Assembly: GCA_963832835.1 (NCBI GenBank)
Contig: CAWHVD010000001.1
Location: 1,054,001-1,118,000 of the forward strand
Length of the DNA stretch: 64,000 nucleotides
Origin: CAVPKN01 sp963832835
GTDB lineage: Bacteria; Chlamydiota; Chlamydiia; Chlamydiales; JAAKFR01
Direction of reading: 5' to 3'
Part shown: positions 1 through 8,821 of the stretch, in pieces
How positions within the stretch are numbered: position 1 is the stretch's first letter
Layout of the letters: every line of letters starts with the position of its first letter
Notes under the pieces: generated by a model
Database searches by the model: none
Told to the model about the DNA's origin: nothing
Seen by the model: only the letters and a program-made list of their open reading frames with translations
Translations under genes and position numbers: made by a program

Positions 1-115
1 TGCCCAAGATATCATGTCCTGTAAGGGCTAAGGCAAGGCCTGCTAAGGCGCCAACGGACCAACCTACTGCCCCGCCTGCTACAGAACTTAGTATCATATT
101 GTCTCTTATATGCAT
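1..115 (-). CDS. N-terminus of a small membrane protein (cut by window edge)
   Basis: This is the 5' end of a minus-strand gene that runs off the left edge. It starts at the ATG read from 115 down. A strong ribosome site (GGAGGA on the minus strand, at about 121-126) lies six bases before it. The 38 visible residues begin MHIRDNMILSSVAGGAVGWS and continue as an Ala/Gly/Leu-rich hydrophobic stretch, so at least one membrane segment with Gly-rich packing motifs is present. No family can be named from so little. The start is supported by the ribosome site; function unknown. Confidence 0.6.
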   Translation of the reverse strand, partial: MHIRDNMILSSVAGGAVGWSVGALAGLALALTGHDILG

Positions 116-174
116 CTATTCCTCCATGTTTATTTTTTAATTATAATATTTATGTGTTAATTTCTTATTAATAT

Positions 175-2820
175 TTAAGTTTTTAATAAAAAGTCGGAAA
201 GAATTTGGGCGGGATGCAGGGCTGTTTGATTAAGGCCATGCCTGATTTGTTGACGGCAAGAGAAGCCGGAGGCGACAAGGGGGATGGAGGGAAGTGCGCG
301 GATTTGGGGGAAGAGGCTATTTTCGGCAATGGCCATGGACATGGGGTAGTGATGAGTTTCGTAGCCAAAAGAGCCGGCAAGGCCACAGCAGCCTGCCGTG
401 CTGAGGGTCATTTGAGGAAAAATTTTCTTGAGGGGAAGTTTGCTAAAGAGAGCTTGCTCGTGGCAGTGGGGATGATAGAAAAGGGGCCTATCAATGATTA
501 ACTCGGGAAGGATTTCTTCTAGCGTGTAGACGCGGTGGGAAGAAGAAATGAGAGAGGGGTAATCATCATTGATGGCACTGAGACAGCTGGGTTCTAAGAC
601 AACGACTGGGTTGTGAAGTTCTGCCAGGTGAGTTGAAAGCTTCTCTGCTTGTTTTTTGGCTTCTGCAAGCATACCGACAGATAGGAAGGGACGGCCGCAG
701 CACATGGGTGGTATGGGATCGACACGAAAGCCGAGTTTTTCTAAGACAGCGACGGCCGCAATTCCAATTTCTGGGGAGTGAAATTCAGTGAAGGTGTCGA
801 TAAACAGGTGGATTTTCTCTCCTTTTTTGGAAGGTGTATGCGTGCGCCACCACGCGGTAAAGCGTTTGCGGGCAAAGTGAGGTAGTGTGCGCTGAGGTGT
901 AATTCCTAGTAAAGATAGGGCTGCTTTGGTAAAGGGGTTGTTTCCAAGCCAGTTGGAAAGGGGGCTTAGGGCCGATCCACATGCAGAAAGGGCATGGAGA
1001 TTACCAAAAAGGCGGGTTTTAAAAGAATAGCCGTGCTTTTCCTGATATTGATAGAGGGTCTCTATTTTTATTTTGGCCATATCGACTTGCGAAGGGCACT
1101 CTTTTTTGCATCCTTTACACCCCAGACAGTAATCAAGTACATCTTTAAGGCCATCGCCAGTAAGCTCGCTTATCGGAACACGACCATTGAGAATAGAGCG
1201 TAGGGATTGGGCACGTGCCCGTGTAGAATGCCTTTCATCTTTGAATGCCTGAAAGGAGGGACACATGAGCCCTGTTTGTTTGCGACAAGCACCGTTTCCA
1301 TTGCAAAGATCGGCCGCCAGATGGAGCCCTCCTTCAGGCTCAAAATTTAGGAAGGTAGGAATGTGAGCAGGTTTACTCGGTCTGAGATATTCTTGCGGGG
1401 GTTTGGCTGCGACAATTTTGCCGGGGTTCATGAGATGTAGGGGATCGAAAGCCTCTTTGACTTGGACCATGGCAGCATAAATGTCGGGTTCAAATAGGCG
1501 GGGATTGAGCCACGATCGGACAAGACCATCTCCATGCTCACCGGTGAGTGCTCCACCATACTGACGCACCAAATCGACGACGGCGGGCATGAGGGTAAAA
1601 ATTCTTTCCATTTCGCGAGAATCGGTGACATTCACATAGGGGCGCATGTGTAAACAGCCATCTCCCGCGTGGCCATAGATTCCCATTTCCCAGGGCACCA
1701 GTTTTTTTAGTGCGCGCACAAAGGGAGCTAGATGTTGAGGAGGCACACTGAGATCTTCGATAAAGGCGATTGCTCTGCTATAGCTGCGTCGCGATAGCAA
1801 AAGTCCAAGTCCTGCCTTGCGCAACGCCCAAACTTCTTCTTGGGTGGAGAGGGAAGTGAGATTGCGTTGCATTGGAAAGAGTAAAGGGGGCTCGTCTGCT
1901 TCAAATTCTGCGATCAAAAGGGCGGATGCTTCACAATTGAGCCAGGCGAGCTTACCTTTTAGTGCAGGAGAGAGGCGGCCCATCTGGATGACATGATGGT
2001 CGAGTACTTCTAAAGAGCAGGGCGTGTGCTTTAATGCCTCTGGAATGATTTCAAGGCAGGCCTCTAAAGAAGCAAACGGAACTAAGGCAAGAGATCTGTG
2101 TTTAAGTTGAGGGGAAAGCTTGAGCTTAATGGAGCTAAAAATGCCTAAAGTCCCTTCAGATCCTATTGTCAACTTGGCTAAATTACGCGGTGTTTCCAAA
2201 AGTGCGTAAAGGGGATATCCGGAACTACTCCGATGAAAGGTGGGTGCGTGTTCGATCTGAGGCAAGCCTGGCATTTCTGTTTGCGTATCTAGCCAGACCG
2301 TCTCGCCATTAGATAGGACCATGCTGGCCCCGAGGACATGGTCAATCATACTCCCATATTTCAGATAATGGGCACCTGCCGCATTGGTTCCACACATCCC
2401 GCCAATAGTAGCTCTATTACCAGTCGAGGTGTCAGCACCCAAACGTAGGCCAAAGGGCGCTAGTTGTGCGTTTAGATTATCTTGTATTACACCAGGTTCG
2501 CAGATCACGTATCCTTGTTCGAGGTTGCATTCTAGTATTTGTGTCAGATACTTGCTGGTATCGACAATAATTCCTGTTCCTAAACATCCGCCCGCGATGC
2601 CAGTAGCACCCCCACGGGCTATAATGGGGGTATCAAATTCTCTGGCTACTTGCACGATGGCATTTAGCTCCTCTCGTGTTCTAGGGAGTACAACTACTTG
2701 CGGTGTGATCTCAAAAATGGAGGCATCGACGCTATAAATCTGCCTAGTCATCGGATCATCGCGGACATCTCCGGCGATACGTGACCTAAGCGCTTTGGTG
2801 AGCGATGCGTTGAAACTCAT
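175..2820 (-). CDS. FAD-linked oxidase fused to an Fe-S/CCG-domain reductase (D-2-hydroxyacid dehydrogenase type)
   Basis: A single chain of about 881 residues combines a GlcD/Dld-like flavin half with a GlcF-like iron-sulphur half, as in YdiJ and D-2-hydroxyglutarate dehydrogenase-like enzymes. The PCMH-type FAD domain comes first (PRTREELNAIVQVAREFD, then ARGGATGIAGG). It is followed by a FAD-oxidase C domain with GHAGDGCLHMRP and TGEHGDG. A ferredoxin segment has CNGNGACRKQTGLMCP and CLGCKGCKKECP, and two CCG cysteine motifs follow (MCCGRPF, AGCCGLAGSFG). It probably oxidises a D-2-hydroxyacid and passes electrons to the membrane chain. The start at 2820 (MSFNASL) is preferred because upstream codons lie deep in astB; the genes overlap by 35 bases. 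As last gene of the arginine succinyltransferase cluster it may remove a hydroxyacid side product such as D-2-hydroxyglutarate; the substrate is inference. Confidence 0.85.
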   Translation of the reverse strand: MSFNASLTKALRSRIAGDVRDDPMTRQIYSVDASIFEITPQVVVLPRTREELNAIVQVAREFDTPIIARGGATGIAGGCLGTGIIVDTSKYLTQILECNLEQGYVICEPGVIQDNLNAQLAPFGLRLGADTSTGNRATIGGMCGTNAAGAHYLKYGSMIDHVLGASMVLSNGETVWLDTQTEMPGLPQIEHAPTFHRSSSGYPLYALLETPRNLAKLTIGSEGTLGIFSSIKLKLSPQLKHRSLALVPFASLEACLEIIPEALKHTPCSLEVLDHHVIQMGRLSPALKGKLAWLNCEASALLIAEFEADEPPLLFPMQRNLTSLSTQEEVWALRKAGLGLLLSRRSYSRAIAFIEDLSVPPQHLAPFVRALKKLVPWEMGIYGHAGDGCLHMRPYVNVTDSREMERIFTLMPAVVDLVRQYGGALTGEHGDGLVRSWLNPRLFEPDIYAAMVQVKEAFDPLHLMNPGKIVAAKPPQEYLRPSKPAHIPTFLNFEPEGGLHLAADLCNGNGACRKQTGLMCPSFQAFKDERHSTRARAQSLRSILNGRVPISELTGDGLKDVLDYCLGCKGCKKECPSQVDMAKIKIETLYQYQEKHGYSFKTRLFGNLHALSACGSALSPLSNWLGNNPFTKAALSLLGITPQRTLPHFARKRFTAWWRTHTPSKKGEKIHLFIDTFTEFHSPEIGIAAVAVLEKLGFRVDPIPPMCCGRPFLSVGMLAEAKKQAEKLSTHLAELHNPVVVLEPSCLSAINDDYPSLISSSHRVYTLEEILPELIIDRPLFYHPHCHEQALFSKLPLKKIFPQMTLSTAGCCGLAGSFGYETHHYPMSMAIAENSLFPQIRALPSIPLVASGFSCRQQIRHGLNQTALHPAQILSDFLLKT

Positions 2821-4099
2821 AGAATGATCCCAGATGGAGGATTTGTGTGAGAGCATCTAATGCCTCCATTCCCTCTTGCGAAAGAGAAGGATCCAGCAGA
2901 TCGTCTACATTCAAGCTCTCACGATAGTATTTTTCCACCCACCCCACAAGGCGTTGGTATAGGGTGTCATCCAGGAAAACATAAGGGTGCACCCGGGCTT
3001 TTTGCTGCGCGTTCAGCACGCAGCGCAGCCGTAGGCAGGCCGGACCCCCACCATTGCGCATACTCTCGCGTATATCCACAAATAGAACACGAATAGGGAG
3101 CCATTCTAGGTTAAGATTGTCACATTCCCTAGGTGCAATCAGTACATCTTCACCACTGGGCAAAGTGACGATCTGGGAGTTGAAAAGATAGCTTTTGACT
3201 GCATCTTCCACCGAGAGCATTTCTTCGGTAACACGAATTGGTTGCAAAGCGCATTGTTCTTTAAGAGCTGCGATGACTTGCTCGGTTTCGACAAAAGCTT
3301 TTTCATGGTAAAGAAAGCGTGTCCGATTACCAACAGAGATCACGTCATTGTGGAACACGCCTTGTTCAATGATTTCGGGGTTTTGCTGTGCAAAATGGAT
3401 TTTCTCAGGCTTGAGTCCATGTGTGCGTGCAACCGCTTCGGAGGCCTCTAAAGCTTGCCTAAAGGGGAAACGGTGGGATGTCGATTCAAAAGCGCTTTTT
3501 CCGTATACATAAAGGTGAATGCCAGCATCTGAGTAATCCGTGCAAAATCGAGTGTGATTGGCAGCCCCTTCATCACCAAAGCTGCCTCCTTTGGGAAGTG
3601 GAGGATGGATGGCAAATAGCTTTTCATCCGGAAAGAGCAATTTGGTTAAGCGGAAGGTCTCTTCTGCCTCAACGGAGCGGTGAAATTGACTTTGTAAATT
3701 GGCAGCCGTGATGTGCAGTCTACCATCTTCTGTATCGGTTGAGGGCGAAATAGTGCCGAGATTCGCTGCCCACATCGAAGCACTTGAAGAGAGGTGGTGG
3801 ACCAGGCGCGGTGAGCTTTGCGTTGCTTTAAGGAATATTTCTGCGTCACTCCCTTTAAAGCCAAGAGCACGCAGGGTAGACAGGGATGGGCGCATCCGCG
3901 GGGGTAAAACAGCCTGGGGAACGCCCAGATCAGCTAGTATTTTCATCTTGCGCAGCCCTTGCAGAGCCGCGGCTTTTGGGTGCGAAATTTGTGAGGCGTG
4001 GCGCATGGAGGCGAGATTTCCATGGGCATACCCCCCATAATGATGTGTGGGGCCTATCATTCCATCGAAATTAACTTCTTGAGTCAGGGATTTATTCAT
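2786..4099 (-). CDS. astB: N-succinylarginine dihydrolase
   Basis: The 437-residue product matches AstB in length and opening (NFDGMIGPTHHYGG). AstB converts N2-succinylarginine to N2-succinylornithine, CO2 and two ammonia, the second step of the AST pathway. The amidinotransferase-type triad is visible in order: Glu in GDEGAANHTRF, His in VFHNDVISVGN, and Cys in GGGPACLRLRCV near the C-terminus. The start overlaps the end of astD by four bases (ATGA), so the two are translationally coupled, and its end overlaps the downstream FAD oxidase. It is cytosolic. No damage is seen. Confidence 0.95.
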   Translation of the reverse strand: MNKSLTQEVNFDGMIGPTHHYGGYAHGNLASMRHASQISHPKAAALQGLRKMKILADLGVPQAVLPPRMRPSLSTLRALGFKGSDAEIFLKATQSSPRLVHHLSSSASMWAANLGTISPSTDTEDGRLHITAANLQSQFHRSVEAEETFRLTKLLFPDEKLFAIHPPLPKGGSFGDEGAANHTRFCTDYSDAGIHLYVYGKSAFESTSHRFPFRQALEASEAVARTHGLKPEKIHFAQQNPEIIEQGVFHNDVISVGNRTRFLYHEKAFVETEQVIAALKEQCALQPIRVTEEMLSVEDAVKSYLFNSQIVTLPSGEDVLIAPRECDNLNLEWLPIRVLFVDIRESMRNGGGPACLRLRCVLNAQQKARVHPYVFLDDTLYQRLVGWVEKYYRESLNVDDLLDPSLSQEGMEALDALTQILHLGSFYEFQRIAHQSA

Positions 4100-5565
4100 G
4101 TACGCGCCAAAAAAGTAATCCCTGGAGCGAGGATTTTGGGTAAATAAATCTCTTCATTTTCCAATGAGGCTACAGGATAGCTGCAATAATCTGCTGCATA
4201 ATAGCCACTTGGTCGGCAGTTGCCACTTTTTTTGACACCACCAAATGGGGCTCTGCCACTAGCACCAGTTGTCGGCGAGTTCCAATTGATCACGCCAGCG
4301 CGTATATTTTTGTAAAAATGCTCGAATTTTGCTCTACTACGGCTAAGCAAAGCGGCTGCCAGACCGAATGCCGTATGGTTTGCCTCTTGAATGGCATCTT
4401 CAAAGGAGGGTACTCGGATGACTTGTAAAAAGGGGCCAAAAAGCTCCTCATCCTCACGGTGTGTGACGTGGGTCACGTCCATGATTCCTGGAGTAAGCAA
4501 GGGAATATTTTCGGTGAGCGCACGCATTTCTAAAAGACATACTCCCCCTTGAGAGCCAAGAAGCGCTTGAGCATTTAGGAGCTTTTCTGCACTTTGTAGT
4601 GAGATAACAGGTCCCATGAAAGGCTCGGGATGTTGGGTATAAGGGCCCACCCGGATCGAAGCTGCCATATGGGTTAGAACCTTTAAAAATTCATCCCCTT
4701 CCTTGCCATCTGGAAGGATCAGACGTCTTGCACATGTACACCTTTGGCCCGCAGATAGGAAGGCCGACTGGATGGTGAGATAAGCTGCAGCCTCTTGATC
4801 GGAAACATCGCTCACCACAAGCGGATTGTTGCCTCCCATCTCCAAGGCAAGTATCTTTTCTGGGTGCGCTTTGAATGTATCGAGCAAGAGCATGCCTGTG
4901 TGTTGGCTTCCGGTAAAAAATAGGCCGTCGATCTGAGGGTGGGATGCTAGGTAGTGGCCAGTAATCGCTCCGCCTTGAAGTAGGTTGAGAACTCCTTTAG
5001 GAAGCCCTTCCCAGTAGGAAACCATCTTTTTGCTAACGCTAGGAGTTAGCTCACTTCCCTTAAAAACAACTGTGTTACCGGCAAGTAGGGCTGGTATGAT
5101 ATGACCATTGGGCAGATGCCCGGGAAAGTTAAAAGGGCCAAATACAGCTACGACACCATGCGGCTTATGGCGTACACTTAAAGTAGATGTGCCAAAGGGG
5201 AGCTCTTTCTCGGGACACCGTTCTTTATAGGCATCAATTGAGATGGCGATTTTCTGAATCATGGTTGCCACTTCTTGACTAGCCTCCCAAAGCGGCTTGC
5301 CTGCCTCTTGAGAAATGGTCTCAGCTAGATCACCCTTTTTGAGCCTTTCTTCGAACTGGCGTATGAATCCCAGGCGTTCATCAAAAGTAAGGGAAGACCA
5401 AGCTGCAAGGCTCTCTCGAGCTGCTAAAACAGCTTCTTCAACTTCGTTTTGGGTTGCATGATTACCTGTCCAGAGTGTCTCCCCAGTTGCAGGATTGATA
5501 GAAGAAAAGAGCTCTCCTGCACCTTTTCTCCATTCTCCGTCGATGTAATGGCTTTTATCTGTCAT
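4096..5565 (-). CDS. astD: N-succinylglutamate 5-semialdehyde dehydrogenase
   Basis: The 489 residues form a complete NAD-dependent aldehyde dehydrogenase of the AstD type, which makes N-succinylglutamate from its semialdehyde, the fourth AST step. The general base Glu is in LALEMGGNNPLVV and the nucleophile Cys in SAGQRCTCARRL, a segment typical of AstD. The C-terminal NSPTTGASGRAPFGG segment is also characteristic. It is coupled to astB by a four-base overlap. Upstream, where astC or astA would normally adjoin, two F-box genes intervene, so transcription may start near 5600 instead of coming from astA. The DNA just upstream is duplicated at 6674-6734. Confidence 0.95.
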   Translation of the reverse strand: MTDKSHYIDGEWRKGAGELFSSINPATGETLWTGNHATQNEVEEAVLAARESLAAWSSLTFDERLGFIRQFEERLKKGDLAETISQEAGKPLWEASQEVATMIQKIAISIDAYKERCPEKELPFGTSTLSVRHKPHGVVAVFGPFNFPGHLPNGHIIPALLAGNTVVFKGSELTPSVSKKMVSYWEGLPKGVLNLLQGGAITGHYLASHPQIDGLFFTGSQHTGMLLLDTFKAHPEKILALEMGGNNPLVVSDVSDQEAAAYLTIQSAFLSAGQRCTCARRLILPDGKEGDEFLKVLTHMAASIRVGPYTQHPEPFMGPVISLQSAEKLLNAQALLGSQGGVCLLEMRALTENIPLLTPGIMDVTHVTHREDEELFGPFLQVIRVPSFEDAIQEANHTAFGLAAALLSRSRAKFEHFYKNIRAGVINWNSPTTGASGRAPFGGVKKSGNCRPSGYYAADYCSYPVASLENEEIYLPKILAPGITFLART

Positions 5566-5622
5566 TTGACTTTCCTATACCATCAACAGGAAATTCCACG
5601 CAAAGATATATGAGAAATTTGA
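5564..5622. repeat. Direct repeat copy 1 (astD leader)
   Basis: About 59 bases covering the astD start codon and leader recur with few changes at 6674-6734 (shared pieces include ATTTGACTTTCCTATACCAT and CCACGCAAAGATA). The two copies bracket the first F-box gene, so that gene and its flank were duplicated in tandem. Confidence 0.75.
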
Positions 5623-5633
5623 ATTTTTTTATA

Positions 5634-6329
5634 TTAATGGTCTAAGGTGTGAAAGAAGAGTGGAACAATAATAGTTTGAAGTTTGTCCATTTGCTTTTGA
5701 GGTACATTGTGGTGGAATGCAGATAAAGCTTGGTCGTGAAAATAGTAACCAGAATTTATGTCATAGTGGTGAAGAGGTTCCTGGATTGCTTTTTTGACGA
5801 CACCTATCATCTTGAATTTAGTATTCAATTTACTATCATTATAGTAGTTAGTATGCCACCGATAATGAATATCCCAATTATAGGCTGTTTTTTTTAAGTA
5901 TTCTTTCGCACTGCCATCGATTGTCTTACTGACAGCGGTTTTACAAGGCAGGTTACCTAAGGTTTGCTTTCCCTTGCCATGGACTTCAAATTCTCCAAGA
6001 ACCCCTTTAGGAAACAGGCGGGAAATGATTTGGAAAAAAATGAGTACATGATGCTTGAGTTTGGAAAAATTTTCACATTCAAAATAGAGCTCTACAGAAT
6101 TTTGATCTATGCGCTTCATCTGTTTAAACTCCTTCTCATAGGGCCATTTTTGGTAGCCAAGAAGGGCGCTATTATCTCTCATTGCGATCTTATGAAAGCG
6201 GGTGCAAATTGTAGTAAAAACACTGAGATCTTTCATTTTTAAATGCTGAATAACAAGTGTAATGATTTCCTCGGGCACAGTAGAAAACTGATAGGGAACG
6301 ATAGCTGTCGAATAAGAGCTTGAATACAT
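5634..6329 (-). CDS. F-box domain protein, copy 1 (candidate effector)
   Basis: The 231-residue protein has an F-box near the N-terminus (about residues 17-55: VPEEIITLVIQHLKMKDLSV, then TICTRFHKIA). F-boxes bind Skp1 in eukaryotic SCF ubiquitin ligases. In amoeba-associated bacteria such proteins are usually secreted effectors. The rest has no recognised substrate domain. It is rich in Lys and aromatic residues and contains a conserved GKQTLGNLPCKTAVSKTIDG block shared with its neighbour at 6821-7516. No signal peptide is visible, so delivery, if it occurs, would be through type III secretion (inference). The gene is AT-rich compared with the ast genes around it, and it interrupts the ast cluster, which suggests acquisition. 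Confidence 0.7.
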   Translation of the reverse strand: MYSSSYSTAIVPYQFSTVPEEIITLVIQHLKMKDLSVFTTICTRFHKIAMRDNSALLGYQKWPYEKEFKQMKRIDQNSVELYFECENFSKLKHHVLIFFQIISRLFPKGVLGEFEVHGKGKQTLGNLPCKTAVSKTIDGSAKEYLKKTAYNWDIHYRWHTNYYNDSKLNTKFKMIGVVKKAIQEPLHHYDINSGYYFHDQALSAFHHNVPQKQMDKLQTIIVPLFFHTLDH

Positions 6330-6673
6330 ATATTTCCATTTTTATTGTAATATCTAATAAATTATAATCAAATGTGATATTTTGTCAATTAGATTATAAA
6401 AGAAGTTTATAAAAAAGAAGTTTATAAAATAGATACTAATAAAATGGTGCTCAATCCGCTCCTCTCACTGAAATGACAGATTTATGATATTTGGTATTAG
6501 GTGCTGCGGGGTTGTTGGTAGGTTTTTTTTGATTAAAAAGATTTGATAGTCACTAAAATCCTTTCTATCCCGCCGCTTGCGATCCAGCATATCCTGTTTC
6601 ATTTTCGGAAGAATAAAAGGATATGCAGGATGTTGAAGATGAATAGGGTAATTTTTCTGTCTCACTATCAAAC

Positions 6674-6734
6674 ATTTGACTTTCCTATACCATTAACAGG
6701 AAGTTCCACGCAAAGATAATATTAGAAATTTGAG
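6674..6734. repeat. Direct repeat copy 2 (displaced astD leader)
   Basis: This is the second copy of the astD leader sequence found at 5564-5622, including a vestigial ATG. No astD coding sequence follows it, so it marks the tandem duplication that produced two F-box genes. Confidence 0.75.
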
Positions 6735-6748
6735 CCTAGCAGCGAGTT

Positions 6749-6795
6749 ATACCATTTCCAGAACATAAAGCCATGAAGTGGCACTGGAAATGTAT
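6749..6795. repeat. MITE A, internally deleted copy
   Basis: One terminal repeat of family A (ATACCATTTCCAGAACATAA, then GCCATGAAGTGGCACTG) is joined directly to the last bases of the opposite end (GGAAATGTATTA). About 115 internal bases are missing compared with the 163-base full copies. Confidence 0.75.
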
Positions 6796-6820
6796 TATGT
6801 GATTCCTTCTATAGGGGGGA

Positions 6821-7516
6821 TTACATTTTGATTGATTGCGCACTTAAATAGAAGAGAGACTCAATGTTTTTTTGAATTTTGAGCATTTTCTTTTTAGGTA
6901 CATTTTCGTAGTATTCCCACAAATCTTGTCCAAGAAAATTGCGTCCGCCGGTTCTTACGGAGGCGCAGAGGGCGTTTTGGATTGGTTCTTTGATTAAACC
7001 TTTCATATTGAATTTAATAGAAGTAGAACAACTAGAGCTCCATGTAAATTGAAGACTCCAATCATAGGCTGTTTTTTGTAAATATTCCTTCGCACTGCCA
7101 TTGATAGTTTTACTGACAGCCATTTTACAAGGCAGGTTACCTAAGGTTTGCTGTCCACGACCATGGACTTCAAATGTTCCATAAACCCCTTTAGAAAATA
7201 GGTGAGAAATGATTTGGGAAAAAATACTTATATGATGCTTGAGTTCAGAAAGCTTTTCACATTCAAAATAGAGGTCTAAAGAATTTGGATCTATGCGCTT
7301 CATATGTTTAAACCGACCCTTGTATGGCCAGTTCTGATAGCCGAGAAGAGCGTTGTTATATTCCATTGCAAGCTGCTGAAAACGTTTGCAAATTGAGGAA
7401 AAAACATGGAGTTTCCTCATTTCTGCTAAATGATGCATCACTAGTACAAAGATCTCTTCGGGCAAAGACGGAACCGAATAGGGAGCAATAGATGTCGAAT
7501 AAGATTTTAGAAGCAT
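6821..7516 (-). CDS. F-box domain protein, copy 2 (candidate effector)
   Basis: This is the paralogue of the gene at 5634-6329. With the ATG at 7516 (MLLKSYSTSIAPYSVPSLPE) it is also 231 residues long. The upstream DNA (ATTACAATAAAAAT followed by A/T-rich bases) matches the corresponding position of copy 1, which supports this start over the TTG three codons earlier. The F-box is at about residues 15-55 (SLPEEIFVLVMHHLAEMRKL, then SICKRFQQLA). The two proteins share the QQTLGNLPCKMAVSKTINGS block but diverge strongly at the C-terminus. That pattern would fit a conserved Skp1-binding part and a changing target-binding part (inference). Confidence 0.7.
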   Translation of the reverse strand: MLLKSYSTSIAPYSVPSLPEEIFVLVMHHLAEMRKLHVFSSICKRFQQLAMEYNNALLGYQNWPYKGRFKHMKRIDPNSLDLYFECEKLSELKHHISIFSQIISHLFSKGVYGTFEVHGRGQQTLGNLPCKMAVSKTINGSAKEYLQKTAYDWSLQFTWSSSCSTSIKFNMKGLIKEPIQNALCASVRTGGRNFLGQDLWEYYENVPKKKMLKIQKNIESLFYLSAQSIKM

Positions 7517-7608
7517 ACAATTCAATTTTTATTGTAATTTCTTTTAAATTATAAGCAAATGAACAAATTTGTCAAATAGATTTAAAAATGGGCTATTTTT
7601 TCAAATAG

Positions 7609-7792
7609 AGAGCCATTGCAAAACTCCCGACACTTGGGAAATCGATGATTTTGGTGACAATTTTCAGAGCCAGCTTGCCTGGTTCATGCCGCAATTACGA
7701 GGCATACCCGAATGGGTAGACGAGGAAATGTGGCGAAAATTGCCGCCAAAAAGCGCGGTTTTACAAGAATCGGGAGTTTTGCAATTGGCTCT
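7609..7792. repeat. Element D: ~184-bp non-autonomous element with IS5-like ends
   Basis: The ends are inverted repeats of about 22 bases (AGAGCCATTGCAAAACTCCC at the left; the right end is its complement with one extra A). The interior has no transposase. It lies five bases beyond the astA stop codon. A truncated second copy lies at 18615-18676. The ends resemble those of IS5-type elements (from memory, not searched). Confidence 0.65.
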
Positions 7793-7797
7793 AGAGT

Positions 7798-8805
7798 TTA
7801 TAGAAGAAGGTAGCGGACTGAATCGCCGATTTCAACCTCAAGCGCACGGGCTACGTCAGGATGGAAAGTAATGTGCCCCTCTTCTAACAAGACTGGAGCA
7901 AGGGTTGCACGGAATTGGAGGCGCATGTTGGAGATCAATGCTTGGTTTGTTTCATCGGTAGGAGAGCGAAGCTCGCGCACAATGGCCACAGAGCTTGTAC
8001 TCACAGCATGAATGGTATCAGTGGGAGCAAAAAGATGGGGGCCTCCATCAAAAAGATCAATATAGGAACTCTTCTTAAATCCTTGTTTTTCTAGGATTTT
8101 TAGAGCTCCAATCGAGTTGGCGTGCGCAGCGCCCGCCACAGAGCGCGCCTCTTTTGGAAGGAGGTCCATATAAATGGGATGCCTAGGAAATAGCTCCTCA
8201 ATAGCTTGATAATATTGGGTGCGCAAAAGATCAGCTTGCGGAAATTCAATTTGAAAAAATGGACGTCCCACGGCTTCCCAGAAAGGAGCAACACCATTCT
8301 CATTTACTCCTCGTAGCTCGGCAATGATGGTGTCGGCGAATCGTGATCTAAAACTGGCAATGAATAAAAATCTGGAAAGAGAAAGGAGTTTCCCCATTCC
8401 TTTAAGGCCCGATTCGATTGAAAGAAAGAGGGTGCCTATTTCAGAGGGATGGTTGGGGGCATTTATAAAATGAAGCACTACAGATTCTCGATCGATGTTG
8501 AGGTAGGGGCAGCGGAGCTGTTCATGCAACAGTTGGTAGACGTAAAATGGCTCATCCATTCCAACATGGCCAGTGATTCCCGAAGTGCCTACGACTCTAC
8601 CTTCCCATTCCAGAACAAACAGATAGGTCTGTTTTTGAGAATCCTCCGGCTGGGATGCGAATGAACTAAGAGATCTTTGGATCTTACGCTCCAGAAATGA
8701 CGGATTGCGCGGCAGCGAGGTCATGCCGTAGGCTGTGTGCTCAGAGAGGCGGATGAGATCGGGTAGATCTGCCGCTGTTGCAGGACGGAGTATCGGAAGA
8801 TTCAT
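7798..8805 (-). CDS. astA: Arginine N-succinyltransferase
   Basis: AstA transfers succinate from succinyl-CoA to the alpha-amino group of arginine, the entry step of the AST pathway. The product from the ATG at 8805 (MNLPILRPATAADLPDLIRL) is 335 residues, close to the usual 340. AstA-type features include the GNAT-like opening, YLNIDRESVVLHFINAPNHP, GTLFLSIESGLKGMGKLLSL, and the C-terminal FRATLAPVLLEEGHITFHPD. An upstream start at 8838 would overlap the aminotransferase gene by 17 bases; 8805 gives a start matching the family. The stop lies five bases from element D, so the last few residues could have been altered by that insertion. Confidence 0.93.
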   Translation of the reverse strand: MNLPILRPATAADLPDLIRLSEHTAYGMTSLPRNPSFLERKIQRSLSSFASQPEDSQKQTYLFVLEWEGRVVGTSGITGHVGMDEPFYVYQLLHEQLRCPYLNIDRESVVLHFINAPNHPSEIGTLFLSIESGLKGMGKLLSLSRFLFIASFRSRFADTIIAELRGVNENGVAPFWEAVGRPFFQIEFPQADLLRTQYYQAIEELFPRHPIYMDLLPKEARSVAGAAHANSIGALKILEKQGFKKSSYIDLFDGGPHLFAPTDTIHAVSTSSVAIVRELRSPTDETNQALISNMRLQFRATLAPVLLEEGHITFHPDVARALEVEIGDSVRYLLL

Positions 8806-8821
8806 GGGTGTCTTAAATTTT

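Larger units (their letters stand above)
6330..6820. other. Intergenic spacer with duplicated leader and repeat debris
   Basis: This 490-base AT-rich spacer between the F-box genes holds the second copy of the astD-leader repeat (6674-6734) and a deleted MITE A copy (6749-6795). It also has a stretch at about 6480-6600 with pieces resembling the 53840-53905 spacer (CCGCTTGCGAT, ATATCCTGTTT). I see no gene in it; the open frame at 6465-6671 is not gene-like. Confidence 0.55.

Noticed and set aside
2786..2856. Longer start of the FAD oxidase at 2856.
   Set aside because: The ATG at 2820 gives the usual start of the flavin domain; the extra 12 residues lie deep in astB and look random.
6465..6671. 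68-codon open frame between the F-box genes.
   Set aside because: It overlaps duplicated leader and repeat debris, has no ribosome site and no recognisable domain.
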